Origin: Jimgerdemannia flammicorona
Taxonomy: Eukaryota; Mucoromycota; Endogonomycetes; Endogonales; Endogonaceae
Length of the DNA stretch: 12,330 nucleotides
Direction of reading: 5' to 3'
Assembly (NCBI GenBank): GCA_003990745.1
Contig: RBNI01005617.1
Span: forward strand, 1-12,330
Shown here: in pieces, positions 1 through 8,473 of the stretch
Numbering within the stretch: position 1 is the stretch's first letter
How the letters are laid out: each line of letters opens with the position of its first letter
The notes under the pieces: generated by a model
Seen by the model: the letters and a program-made list of their open reading frames with translations, nothing else
Told to the model about the DNA's origin: nothing
The model's database searches: none
Translations under genes and position numbers: made by a program

Positions 1-79
1 AAGCATCCTGAAGAATATAAAAAAAGGATCAAGGAACCGCAGTAGCAGCAACCAACAAGAACCACCAATCCCAAAATAG
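1..79 (+). other. possible 3' tail of an upstream pol frame
   Basis: Two short plus-strand frames run in from the window edge. One ends at a TAG at 43-45 and is rich in Lys and Glu. The other ends at a TAG at 77-79 and is basic and rich in Ser, Asn and Gln. In the large minus-strand element the integrase ends right at the start of its accessory ORF, so one of these tails could be the integrase C-terminus of the left-hand element. Neither has a motif, and I cannot choose between them. The assignment is inference from position only. Confidence 0.2.
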
Positions 80-102
80 CTCAAAGACTTACCACAAACG
101 AA

Positions 103-918
103 ATGCCTGCCGCCCGCCAAACCTCAAGGTCAAGGAACCACCAAGGCACCTCAGTTGAAGAAAGGATGTTCCAAGACATCAGAAGAGCCATGAGGACCCA
201 CTCAAGAAGGACTCCTAGTGTCAACCTGGGTACTGCAGACCCCTACCACTTTATTCTCTACCGCCGTGAAATAGAAACAAGGATCACCATTGCTACCGAA
301 TGCCTCCAAATGTGGCAGGAGTACGAAATAGGAAACCTCCTCTGCTGGGAGTTCCCACAGGCCAGTACCCAAGAGCTACGAGATGCCACCCCCATGGACA
401 TACGCGAAACAAAGACAGCTAAGAAGATCCATCAGATCTTCAGGCATGCACCATGGTCGATCCCCAACTTGGAGTATGTTAGAGTCTCAGATTTCAGAGA
501 CCTGTCATCTCGCCGTATCAATGCACTAGAAGCCAGGGTAGCCACAGAAGCCCAGTTCACTATCACCCTCAATAGTAAAGAAGTAGAAGACTTCTGGCAT
601 CCCATTCTTCAGGACAACCCAGACCAATTCCTGCAAGGATTGATCTCAGTATTCCAAGGCCCAAGCATCCAGGTTAGATCCCCCCAAGACCCCACATTTG
701 TCCCCTATTTTGTGGAAGAGAACCTCATAGACTGGAGAGCCCCAGATTTTCCCGCCACTGCTGAATGTGATAATGTCATCAATGACGTCATCCCACATGA
801 CATACCCGAAGTACGCGAAACGCGCGACCTGCATGATGAATTCGCGGATCTCATCTCCTTCAGTGATAATGACGATGATGATGATGAAGCCCCCCTAGTC
901 CTAAACTTTCTGCTTTAA
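103..918 (+). CDS. accessory protein of a putative second retroelement (unknown function)
   Basis: An intact 271-codon frame, about half G+C, clearly different from the AT-rich DNA that follows. The function is not recognised. Residues 1-40 are basic and Ser/Arg-rich, the middle is predicted soluble, and the C-terminus has an acidic run (six Asp in DNDDDDDE, about 255-262). I see no signal peptide or membrane segment. Residues about 69-170 resemble the frame downstream of integrase in the minus-strand element (5253-5777): both have a QEY followed by hydrophobics, AK(K/R)IH with FR shortly after (residues 106-114 here), a DF pair 15 residues after that FR, and an E-x-W/F region in which Trp165 here falls on a TGA in the decayed copy. 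This suggests a post-integrase protein of a related element whose gag-pol lies left of the window. The first ATG is used; Met22 is an alternative start. A host gene is possible but less likely. The reading frame is seen directly; the family link is hand-aligned inference. Confidence 0.6.
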   Translation: MPAARQTSRSRNHQGTSVEERMFQDIRRAMRTHSRRTPSVNLGTADPYHFILYRREIETRITIATECLQMWQEYEIGNLLCWEFPQASTQELRDATPMDIRETKTAKKIHQIFRHAPWSIPNLEYVRVSDFRDLSSRRINALEARVATEAQFTITLNSKEVEDFWHPILQDNPDQFLQGLISVFQGPSIQVRSPQDPTFVPYFVEENLIDWRAPDFPATAECDNVINDVIPHDIPEVRETRDLHDEFADLISFSDNDDDDDEAPLVLNFLL

Positions 919-935
919 GTTCTTTATTATACTGA

Positions 936-1079
936 AGAATACCAGCACTGGTATTCTCATGTAACACCAGATAATGCCAGCACCAGCATTCTGAGGTGAT
1001 ACAAAATTGTTCCAGCACTAGTATTCTCATATAACACTGGATAATACCAGCACCGGTATTTTGTTGTGATACCAAATAA
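936..1079 (+). repeat. two tandem 70-bp units with palindromic CCAGCA cores
   Basis: Positions 940-1009 and 1010-1079 align without gaps at about 80% identity. Each unit carries two palindrome-like sites centred on CA: 936-957 has perfect 10-bp arms (AGAATACCAG and CTGGTATTCT), 1043-1060 has 8-bp arms with one mismatch, and 973-990 and about 1009-1025 are weaker. The block lies 80-230 bp upstream of the TATA box, where enhancer repeats of an LTR U3 would be expected. A binding role is inference. Confidence 0.7.
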
Positions 1080-1161
1080 TGTCAGCCTTGGAACTTAGTA
1101 ATTTTAGTTATTGGAATTTATATTTAGCTTTATATCTTAGCAACCATTGAATTATATTTTG

Positions 1162-1194
1162 TATAAATACCCCTCTTATTTTCTCTGAAATAAA
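1162..1194 (+). promoter_or_regulatory. TATA box (1162-1169) and AATAAA signal (1189-1194)
   Basis: TATAAATA is followed by CCCC and, 27 nt after its first base, by AATAAA. The minus-strand element's LTR has TATAAATA, ACCC and AATAAA with a 26-nt offset. Close coupling of a TATA box and a poly(A) signal is typical of LTRs, where transcription start and polyadenylation both lie near R. Transcription would start near 1190-1200. Confidence 0.55.
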
Positions 1195-1535
1195 GTCAGT
1201 CTTCTCAGTGCAATATACACACTTCCTTGCAAGCAATCTAAGAGATAACAAGACAGTTAAAGATAAGAAGTTTGAGGACTATAAGACCTTGGGAAGGCAC
1301 TCCAATAAGAACTTGCTTATAACAAACTTGAGTTAGTCTAAGAGATATACCTTGAAGAGAATCTGGCGTATTTGAAGGACTCAGCGACTACTACATGACA
1401 ATATTTATTAATTTTATCAAGCTATCAGAATCTTATTTGGATAAAAATCTTACTAGTACTTTTGTGAACTATATTTAAGATTTTGATATACAGACAAAGG
1501 TATGTAGAGAATAAGTCTTTTAAAAAATAACATAT

Positions 1536-1692
1536 TTTAAAAAGATCAGATTTTCAAAAAAGATTAGGTTTTCAAAAAAGGTCAGATTTTGAAAAAGATC
1601 AGATTTTTGAAAAAGGTTGAGTTTTTGAAAAAGATTAGATTTTTAAAAAAGATTAAGTTTTCAAAAAAGATCAGATTTTCAAAAAAGATTAT
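1536..1692. repeat. about nine copies of an 18-19 bp AT-rich repeat
   Basis: The unit is close to TTTTCAAAAAAGATCAGA, with copies differing by single bases and by the length of the A run. Variation is mostly G/A and C/T. There are no spacers, so it is a simple tandem array. Confidence 0.85.
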
Positions 1693-2531
1693 CTTATATT
1701 TCAAATTATTGATTTTTACTCTAGATATTAGCTATAATAATAGATAATATATCTAATAACAATATGTTTTTTCAAATAATTGAGATAGAGTTCAATTATA
1801 TTAGTCTCAACTATCAGCCAATATAATATATATACTGCCTAGCTCATATTATTAATTTAGCTATTCAGGACTTTTAAGTCTATATAAAAGCTGATAATAA
1901 TATGAGTGAAGATAGTTCTGGAGAAATAATTTCAAAAATCTGATTAATTATTATTAAGATCTAGTCATTACTATAATATTAAGAGAGATTTACTATATAA
2001 TATAAAGCTTTTAGAGTCTGCAATCTAAAAGAACTTATTTTGGATATTAAAACTTGATAGAATTCAATATATTCATTGATTGAAGAGACCTTAGAATTAT
2101 CAGAGATATGTACATAAGCTGATTATATTATATTTAATTTTTTTATTTTTCAGATTTTTCTTCAAGTAATCTAATAAATTAATTTATTAATAGTCATTAA
2201 TCTCAATAGTTATAGCTGATAAATATTTGCAAAAATATGCTATACTTGATAAATGCTAAAAGATATTATTAATATGCTAAACTACTTTAAATAAGCAACA
2301 GATCTTGCAGCTTAGTATAAATATTCAATAATTTATTCTACTATTCTGATTTATAACTTTCTAATAAATATGTTGGAGAATAATGATCAAGAAATTTGAA
2401 AATATATAGAAGAGCTAAATATTATTTACCTAATACTAATGATAGCTATTACAAAGTTAAAGATATATTATTCAATAATAGATACTCTAATTTATTATAT
2501 GTATATATTAGTACTAGAAAGTAAATATTTT

Positions 2532-2609
2532 AAAATTTACTTGATATCAGAGATAGTATAAATCTATTTTGAAATTCACTTAGTATCAGAAACAGTATAA
2601 ATCTATTTC
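2532..2609. repeat. 39-bp direct repeat, two copies
   Basis: Positions 2532-2570 and 2571-2609 share a TATCAG core and the segment AGTATAAATCTATTT, with a few differences, mostly transitions. Both copies are embedded in AT-rich DNA and have no coding signal. Confidence 0.7.
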
Positions 2610-2879
2610 AAAATTCTCTTATTAGTCATTATTAATTTTTTTTATTTTTTATTTTTTTTTTATTTTTTAATAAAAACCAGTACTCAATTTTAGACTTAAG
2701 TTAGAATATTATTTATTATATAATTGGAAAGATATTTTAATTGAAGAGGCCAAAGATAAATTTTATACAGTTTATAATAAAAACTATACTCCTCTATTTA
2801 GATTAATTAATTGAATAAGTTCTGAAGATTATGAAGAAATAAGAAATAATATTGATATTATACTATATAAACTAGTACT

Positions 2880-3065
2880 TCCAAATAAATCAAATTAATT
2901 CAAATCAAATCAAATTAGAGTTAATTGAAATTAAATTAAATTGGAGATTTTTATATTCAAATTGAATTAGATTTAAATTAAATTGAGGTCTAATTCAATT
3001 TAATTCAAATTAAATTGAGGGTTTAATTCAAATTAGTCAAATTAAATTAAATATCAATTTGAGAT
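2880..3065. repeat. AATTCAAATT-type low-complexity block
   Basis: Irregular runs built from AATTCAAATT, AAATTAAATT and AATTGA words, without a fixed period. A similar short block lies in the right flank at about 11740-11790, suggesting a shared repeat component of this genome's AT-rich DNA. Confidence 0.6.
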
Positions 3066-3339
3066 TCTCAGCAGCTTATATTATGAGATAATCAGTTCTT
3101 TATTTAAAAGATACATTACTTAAAATTTATATATATATATAACTCTGGTTCTAGTTCTAATCTCAGCTATATCTGGCTATAGTGATAGTTATCCAATAAA
3201 TATTATTATATGACCTCTTTTTCAGCAGAAGATCAGAAATCAATGGATTGAGTTATTGATAGATTTTGAGAAAGATATGATACAGTTTTTTATATCTTCT
3301 ACAATTGTTGCAGCTTATATAAGATCAACCTTTAGTTTT

Positions 3340-3944
3340 TAGATAAGTAGTAACTTGGACAGTAGCTTGAGCTTAAGCAGTAGCTTGGGCAGTAGCTTGA
3401 GCTTAAATAGTAGCTTGAACTTAAGTAGTAGCTTAGGCTTAAGTGGTAACTTGGGCTTAGGTAGTAGTTTGGACTAGAGTGGCAGTAGTTTGGGCTTAGA
3501 TAACAGCTTGGGCTTAGATGATAGCTTGGGCTTGAGCAGTATCTTTAGAGGCCTCAAGAGTAGAGACTTTAGGAGCAGTCTGAGAAATAGCTTCAGATAC
3601 AGTTCTTGAGATAAATTGCTTAATTACTTCTTTAATTTTCTTTTTCTTTTTCTTATATTTATCATTAGTCTTAAGTTCTTCATTATTCACTAGATAATAA
3701 CTTTATTGATAGTATTGTTTATATTCTCAAAGACTCCAGAAAGATGATCAATATAGAATTGAAATTTTTTATAAAGTGAGATTTTTTGAATTTTGGAGTT
3801 TAGTTTGTTTTTTATTATTAAAGCTAGCTTATTTATATATTTTTTATCTATAATTGTTATAATATCTAAAGCTCTTAGCTTATACTTATTGTTTGCAGGC
3901 TTGTGGGCAGACTTGTACTTATTGTAATATTCAAAGTTCTTAGC
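3340..3944 (-). pseudogene. decayed gene of unknown function with Lys-rich and Gln/Ala/Thr repeat segments
   Basis: On the minus strand an open run of 84 codons (3944-3693, Lys/Asn/Ile-rich, no ATG required) ends at a TAG. A second open run of 62 codons (3702-3517) in another frame contains a stretch of six Lys and then an Ala/Ser/Thr-rich region. It continues into a repeat of Gln-Ala-Thr-like units interrupted by eight TAA codons (3373, 3403, 3421, 3433, 3439, 3457, 3496 and 3514, plus-strand starts). All eight lie in one frame, so the repeats were once translated. The family is not recognised. A fungal transposase or Gag-like tail is possible but no catalytic motif is visible. Confidence 0.5.
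3350..3535 (-). repeat. degenerate short tandem repeats encoding Gln-Ala-Thr units
   Basis: Units of about 12-18 bp based on CAAGCTACT and CAAGCCCAAGCT, read on the minus strand. In the coding phase about eleven CAA codons remain while eight repeat positions read TAA. Every stop is TAA; none is TAG or TGA. Confidence 0.75.
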
Positions 3945-4165
3945 TTATACTTATTGCTTACAAGATTGTAGACTTATGTTTATTATAATATTCAAAGCTC
4001 TTGACTTATACTTATTACTTGTGAAATTGTAGGCTTATACTTATTGTAATATTTGAAGCTCTCAGCTAATACTTATTGCTCATAGAATTATAGGCTTATA
4101 CTTATTATATATTTAAAGCTCTCAGCTTATACTTATTACTTACAGAATTATGAGCTTATAAGCTT
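3871..4165. repeat. 61-bp tandem repeat, about 4.7 copies
   Basis: Units start at 3871, 3936, 3997, 4058 and 4118, each beginning with a G(C/T)TCT(T/C) word followed by AGCTTATACTTATT. Spacings are 65, 61, 61 and 60 bp. The period is not a multiple of three, so it is unlikely to have been selected as coding, although its left end overlaps an open minus-strand run. Confidence 0.85.
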
Positions 4166-4797
4166 GTAAGTATAAGTATTTCAGATATAGTAACCAAGTA
4201 TATATATATATACTAAAGGATTTAGACCTTAGAGAATTAAAGTCTGTAATTATCAAATTGTTATCTAAGTCTACTAGAAGAAGACTAGATTAATTAGAAA
4301 TATAATAGATAGTACTTAGGTATTAAGATAGCTATCTTATTAAGCTAAAGATATCTAATATATATAAGTGTTTTTAAGTTATTAATATTAAAGATCAATA
4401 ACTTAAAGGGTATAATTATTATAATAGTAAAGATATACTATTATAACTCTTTAATCACTAATCTCATAGTATAAAAATCTCATCTCAGATATATATCTTA
4501 CTATATTAATCTTAATACTCTTAATGATCAACTTATTCTCTAGAGTCTTCATTATCTCTTTTTCTTCCACAAAGCCAATCTCTACCATCTCTACTAATAG
4601 AATAAACTTTAATAACTCAGTTTCAGTAAGCTTCTCCTCTACTAATTATAGAATCTCTCTAGCAAATATATTAAGTCTCAAGAAGTTAACTATATAAGAT
4701 TACTCATATTGATATCAATTTATAAAAGAATAAGTATACTACTAGCTTACCAGTTTCTGTTATCAGTATAGTCTTTCTCTTGCTTTCAGATATATTA
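4166..4797 (-). pseudogene. left part of an old AT-rich coding remnant split by the retrotransposon
   Basis: On the minus strand a 64-codon open run (4645-4454) encodes a Glu/Lys/Leu/Ile-rich stretch with helical-looking periodicity. A further run (4797-4707) continues in phase with the open frame in the right flank once the element and one GTAG copy are removed. Scattered stops separate the runs. The product is not recognised. Strings of Glu and Lys codons in such AT-rich DNA suggest former coding sequence, but a chance open run cannot be excluded. Confidence 0.4.
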
Positions 4798-4801
4798 GTA
4801 G
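4798..4801. repeat. target site duplication GTAG, left copy
   Basis: GTAG lies directly outside the left LTR and again directly outside the right LTR (11524-11527). Ty3/gypsy elements usually make 4-6 bp duplications. Removing the element plus one GTAG joins two minus-strand open runs in frame, which supports these exact ends. Confidence 0.75.
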
Positions 4802-5274
4802 TATAATGTAGCAGACACTTAACCTTGTAAGTATGTCGGATTTCTGTATCTTGAATTCTTAATCTTCTTTGACTCCGTGGAGTCCTCAGTATGCAGGGGT
4901 GGGTGAGTTCAAAGTGTATCTGCCCGCAGGCTTACTAGTTCCTTTGCTTTCTCTTTGCTTTGAACTATTTCGATCTGAGGTTTATTCACTCTAAGATACT
5001 GGGTTATTTATACAGATTTTGCTAGCTATGTGATGGCTAAGTTATGTGGCTAAGTTAATGAGTCATTTAGTAAGTGTCGAGACTTTTCGACATTGTCTAA
5101 ATGCTATACTATATCGGGTCATCGATTTTGCAAATGTCGAGATATTTCGACATTGTCTAAATCGGAGACTTGGCTAACTATAAGGTTATACTATACTGGG
5201 AATCAGATTCAGATACTACGATCAAATGTCTAATTCCCCCTGATTCAGATTACTAATTCGGATTGACCATCACA
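4802..5274 (-). repeat. 3' LTR
   Basis: 473 bp, aligned without gaps to 11051-11523 with 25 differences. Read on the minus strand it begins TGTGA, but its last two bases are TA where the other LTR has CA. This is a CpA-to-TpA change that breaks the canonical TG...CA ends. It contains two palindromes of the form TGTCGA...TCGACA (5075-5092 and 5135-5152) upstream of the TATA box (5005-5012). Confidence 0.95.
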
Positions 5275-5777
5275 ACTTCTTCCTGAATAGGTGATTTGTT
5301 CCTGAAACATCCTATTCATTCAAACTCCCAGGCTTCAACAGTTTGTATGGTCTTGTACTGTGCAATTTGTTGCATCATGGTTTCCCAATGATATTGCCTA
5401 ACTCACTTGAAGTCTGTAGGGGTTATTCCTCGGATATAGGCTAGTGCTGGTTCATCATCTCGAAACAGTTTATGAATTCTCTTGGCAATAGTGATCTGCG
5501 AATAAGAGAGCTGGCATTCTGCAATCCAATCTTCTTTGGTCATTTCCACATTCTGGTTAAGTATCTGTCTGAGCTTGAAGTACTCTTGGAACTCTATTCT
5601 ATGATGGTAGGCCTTGAAGTGCGAAATTCGAGAGAGATGAGTCTGGACAATACTTTGGATACTATCATAATATTCTTCTATAGTCGGGAGTTCAGTAGTA
5701 TGCCACTGTCTCTCAATGGCTCTTTGGGCAGCACTAGTGATCTTGAGTGCTATTTCAGTGCTTCAGTTATTGGCCAT
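5253..5777 (-). pseudogene. accessory ORF downstream of integrase, broken by three TGA codons
   Basis: The frame starts at an ATG (5777-5775) that overlaps the integrase stop by 11 nt, suggesting coupled or re-initiated translation. It runs 174 codons to a TAG inside the 3' LTR, with TGA at plus-strand positions 5763, 5403 and 5316. The protein is predicted soluble, with no membrane segment, so it is not an obvious envelope. It contains a QEY segment, an AKRIH motif followed by FR, a DF 15 residues after that FR, and a Trp/Glu-rich tail, all in the same order as the intact plus-strand protein at 103-918. The third TGA falls where that protein has Trp165, as expected from TGG to TGA. The function is unknown; movement, Gag-like or silencing-suppressor roles are untested guesses. 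Confidence 0.6.
5275..5284 (-). promoter_or_regulatory. polypurine tract
   Basis: On the minus strand AGGAAGAAGT sits immediately upstream of the TGTGA start of the 3' LTR. A purine run at this place primes plus-strand DNA synthesis in LTR retrotransposons. Confidence 0.75.
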
Positions 5778-6955
5778 GATACCTCTTGAGTCGGTTTCGG
5801 TGGATAGTAGTGGGGATGATTGTGCCTGAAGTTTTTTGTAGCCAAAAGGTAGTCCCTTTTATATCTTACACCAGGTAAGGTCCTTCCCACTTGGGCTCCA
5901 GTTTTCGTGATCATGAAGCTTCTACCATATTCTGATACACTAGAACTTTGTCTCCTATCTTGATAATCTCCAAGGGTTTGTGGGTCTTTTCTGCATTATT
6001 CTGTTGAAGTGTCTGTGCCTTAATGATGTAATCTTCAGCCTTCTTCCTGATTTAGTGTAGTTTCTGTATCTTTATGTCTATGCATTTCCAGATAGCATCT
6101 CTATTGGACAATAAGGTTTCTTGAGAACTTTCTTCTCCGAACAGCATTTCTTGAGGGGTGAAGTGGGTGCTTTGTGATCGAATATCCCAAAGAGCAGATA
6201 ATGCTATTGGCAAATAGTGATCCCAATTTTCATAGTTATCACAGATCTTGGCAATAACATTCTTGAGTGTTTTGTTGGTCCTTTCTGCTTGTCTATTTCC
6301 TTGGGGATGATATACTGTGGTCCGAATATGCTAGATCTTGTATTTCTTATAGAGAATCTTAAAGAACTGGTTCATGAATTCTGTTCCTCTATCTGTAGTA
6401 ACTTGTGCTGGAGTCTTGAATCGGCAGATGATTTCTTTGTGAAAGAAATCAGCAATTGACTGTGCATTGGCTTCTTTGAGAGGTCCTGCCTCTATCCATT
6501 TTGTGAAGAGGTCCACAATAACAATGATATATCGGTTGCTGGTCAAGGTCAAGAGTAGAGGACCAATTATATCCATTGCAATGTGGGCGAATGGTACCAG
6601 TTCTATGTATGCTGATCCTGGGGCTTGATTTCATTGATCTTGTTTTTGTTTCTGGTATTTGTCGCAGGTCTTGACAAATTGTCTGATATCTTCCTCCATT
6701 CCTGGCCACCACATTATTCTTCTTGCTTTGTCATATGTGTTTTTTCCTCCTAGATGACCAAGTTCATGTATTGATTTCATTGCTTACTCCTTCTTGTGAT
6801 CGGATATGACTAGTAGTTTTCCTTTCTTCAGTGTTTCTCCATCAGTTTCGAATTGTTTCCATATCCTGCTGATAATTGTTTGTGTCCATTCTTCTAGATG
6901 TTGGGGCATTTTTCACTGTCCCAGGTAGGTGATGATTCTATAGTAGAGTTTCTTA
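5767..6955 (-). pseudogene. integrase (H2C2 finger, D,D35E core, GPY/F-like C-terminus)
   Basis: This domain would insert the reverse-transcribed DNA into the genome. The N-terminal finger has His-x3-His (HELGH) and later WWPGM, then C-x2-Y where C-x2-C is expected: the codon at 6655-6657 reads TAC, a loss of a zinc ligand. The catalytic core has Asp in MDIIGPL, Asp in TTDRGTEF and Glu in RQAER, with exactly 35 codon positions between the last two, counting one TAG. The usual Gly of the G-Q-A-E context is Arg. The C-terminus has WEGPY and an IHRNRLKRYH tail, like the GPY/F module. Seven in-frame stops are present. It lies one nucleotide out of frame with RNase H; its frame overlaps the end of the upstream frame near 6953-7000. 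Confidence 0.9.
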
Positions 6956-7609
6956 TTCATGATTGATTTGCTGGTTGGAGGTATTTCGGGGTGTCCGTGA
7001 GAGGGCATCTGCATTGGCAATAGTTCTTCCTGGGTGGTGTATGATTGTTACATCATAGGCTTGTAACTTCATGATCCATCTGGCATAGATTCCTTTGGGT
7101 TGTCCAGTGGTCAGTAGCCAGGTGAGAGCTGAGTAGTCTGTTTGGATAGTGAAGTGTCTTCTAGCGAGGTAGTAGTGGAACTTTTCCACAGCCCAGATGA
7201 CCGTGAGGCATTTTAACTTGTAGGATTCATATTCTTTTTCAACTCCTCTGGTTCCTCGGCTCAGGTATGTGATGACATACTCTACTTTGTCCTTCTTCTG
7301 GGCCAGGACTGCTCTAAGTCCTTGTGTGCTTGTGTCTGTCTGTAGGATAAATTCTTGAGTCCAATCGGGTCTTCTAAGGATGGGTGCCTGGGTCAGCCTG
7401 ACCTTGAGTTCATCAAATGCTTTTTGTTGCCTGCCAGTCCATTGGAACTTGATATTCTTCTTGTTGAGTTTGTAAATTGGGCCTGCAATATTGGAAAATC
7501 CTCTAATAAATCTGCAATAGTAGGAGGCGAGTCCCATGAAGGCTTGGGCTTCAGTAACTGTAGTAGGTCTTGGATATGCTGCTACTGCCTGTATCTTGAG
7601 GGGGTCCAT
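6953..7609 (-). pseudogene. RT connection and RNase H domain
   Basis: The segment begins with the conserved connection to RT (Met-Asp-Pro, then AFMGLASYYCRFI), typical of Ty3/gypsy. RNase H follows from about residue 85 of this open run: Asp92 in the TD-x-S motif, TDYSALTWL (Asp158), and NADALSR (Asp201). The catalytic Glu expected before CL-x-VIWA is Lys133 (codon at 7213-7211), and a usual Gly in G-x-AVL is Arg99. These are G-to-A type changes and should abolish RNA-strand removal. The run is separated from RT by a TGA (7624-7622) and ends at a TAA (6955-6953). Confidence 0.92.
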
Positions 7610-7621
7610 GTGTATTCCATC

Positions 7622-8254
7622 TCAGTTAATGATATGTCCGAGGTAAGAGATCTCGATTTCCGCAAACTTGCATTTCTTTGGTTTGATGTAAAGACCATGT
7701 TTCCTCAACCTTTCCATCATCTGCTGGATGTGCTGCAGGTGTTCTTTGGCTGTCTTGCTGTAGATAATTACATCATCCACATAAACCATCATCCATTTCC
7801 CCATATCATAGCAGAAGATTTTGTTCATCATTCGCTGGAAGCTTACTGGTGCATTGCACATTCCGAATGACATTCGCAGGTAGACATAGGTTCTGTCTGG
7901 GGTGATGAAAGCTGATTTCTCACTCGCTGCTTCTGTGAGGCTGATTTGATAGAATCCTGAGTATAAGTCCAAGGTGCTATAGTACTGTGCTTCGTCTCTC
8001 AGAGTTACGAGAATATCGCTGATAAGGGGTAGTGGTTGGTGATCCTTCTTGGTAATCGAGTTGAGCTTTCTATAATTGGTATAGAGTCTTGGTGTGAATT
8101 CTCCTGACTTGCTTCCTTTCTTCAGGGCTAGTACAACTGGTAAAGCCCAAGGACTACTGGCTTCTTTGATGATACCGGCTTCTTCCATCTGCTTGATTTC
8201 TTCTCTGAGCCATTCATGGTAGGCTGGCGGAATGGGTCTTGCTTTCTGATAGAT
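7622..8254 (-). pseudogene. reverse transcriptase domain
   Basis: This domain would copy the element RNA into DNA inside virus-like particles. Motifs appear in the right order: SSPWALPVV, RLYTNYRKLN, YSTLDLYSGFYQI, the SAFITP block, LRMSFGMCNAPVSFQ, and the YVDD catalytic box (7783-7772, followed by VIIYSK), ending with CKF-x6-YLGHII. Two usual residues are altered: Asp of the V-D-Y-R motif is Asn, and Pro of the M-P-F-G motif is Ser. Both fit G-to-A or C-to-T changes. The catalytic Asp triad (LDL and DD) is intact. It is uninterrupted with the upstream dUTPase (8803-7625), the longest open run in the element. Confidence 0.96.
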
Positions 8255-8473
8255 TGGTTCGGTGTCTCCTGTATCCACATCATGGTAGTTATGTGGGGTC
8301 TTTCCTTTGATATCCTTGAAATCTGTGGCAAGGACATCCTCGAATTTGTAGAGTATCTTCTTGAGTTCTTTCTTGAGTGGAAACTCATTCCCAATAGTAT
8401 AGCTATGCTTGGTTGTGGTTTCCTCCTTCTTGTGATCTAATTTGGTAATTTTGGTGCTAGCAAATACTCCTCT

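Larger units (their letters stand above)
919..1500 (+). mobile_element. probable 3' LTR of the left-hand retroelement (ends not defined)
   Basis: This gene-free stretch directly follows the accessory ORF and holds, in order, a duplicated palindrome block, a TATA box, an AATAAA signal and about 300 bp of unremarkable sequence before the AT-rich repeats. In the minus-strand element the LTR has the same layout: duplicated palindromes, TATAAATA, AATAAA 26 nt further on, then about 200 bp. Only one copy lies in the window, so no LTR pair can be compared. I found no convincing polypurine tract or TG/CA boundary, and the true edges may lie inside the ORF or beyond 1400. Confidence 0.4.
1693..3339. 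other. AT-rich gene-free DNA
   Basis: Extremely AT-rich and rich in TpA. Stop codons are dense in all frames inspected and I see no protein motif. It contains a T-rich tract near 2637-2667, a 39-bp direct repeat (2532-2609) and an AATT-rich block (2880-3065). It fits old repetitive DNA eroded by C-to-T mutation, but I cannot identify what it was. Confidence 0.7.

Noticed and set aside
783..790. TGACGTCA, a CRE/as-1-like palindrome
   Set aside because: It lies inside the coding frame 103-918 and occurs once; chance is a sufficient explanation.
860..1075. Minus-strand 71-codon frame with repeated Cys-Trp and Ile segments
   Set aside because: The apparent protein repeat is produced by the duplicated 70-bp palindrome block; it overlaps the ORF end and shows no family resemblance.
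103..1200. Left end as part of a plant pararetrovirus (last ORF followed by promoter and poly(A) signal)
   Set aside because: The protein matches better the post-integrase frame of the LTR element in the same window, and the TATA/AATAAA layout matches its LTR; no pararetrovirus motif was seen.
1536..1692. Repeats resembling a CRISPR array
   Set aside because: Units are contiguous with no unique spacers, and the context is eukaryotic.
4802..5274. LTR as a solo LTR of an unrelated insertion
   Set aside because: A full-length partner at 11051-11523, a matching target duplication and complete internal domains show one complete element.
5472..5789. Plus-strand 105-codon open frame
   Set aside because: It is antisense to the accessory ORF and integrase end of the minus-strand element, whose motifs explain the sequence better.
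7355..7870. Plus-strand 171-codon open frame
   Set aside because: Antisense to RT and RNase H, where YVDD and other motifs prove the minus-strand reading; its Cys/Phe-rich content is typical of a reversed frame.
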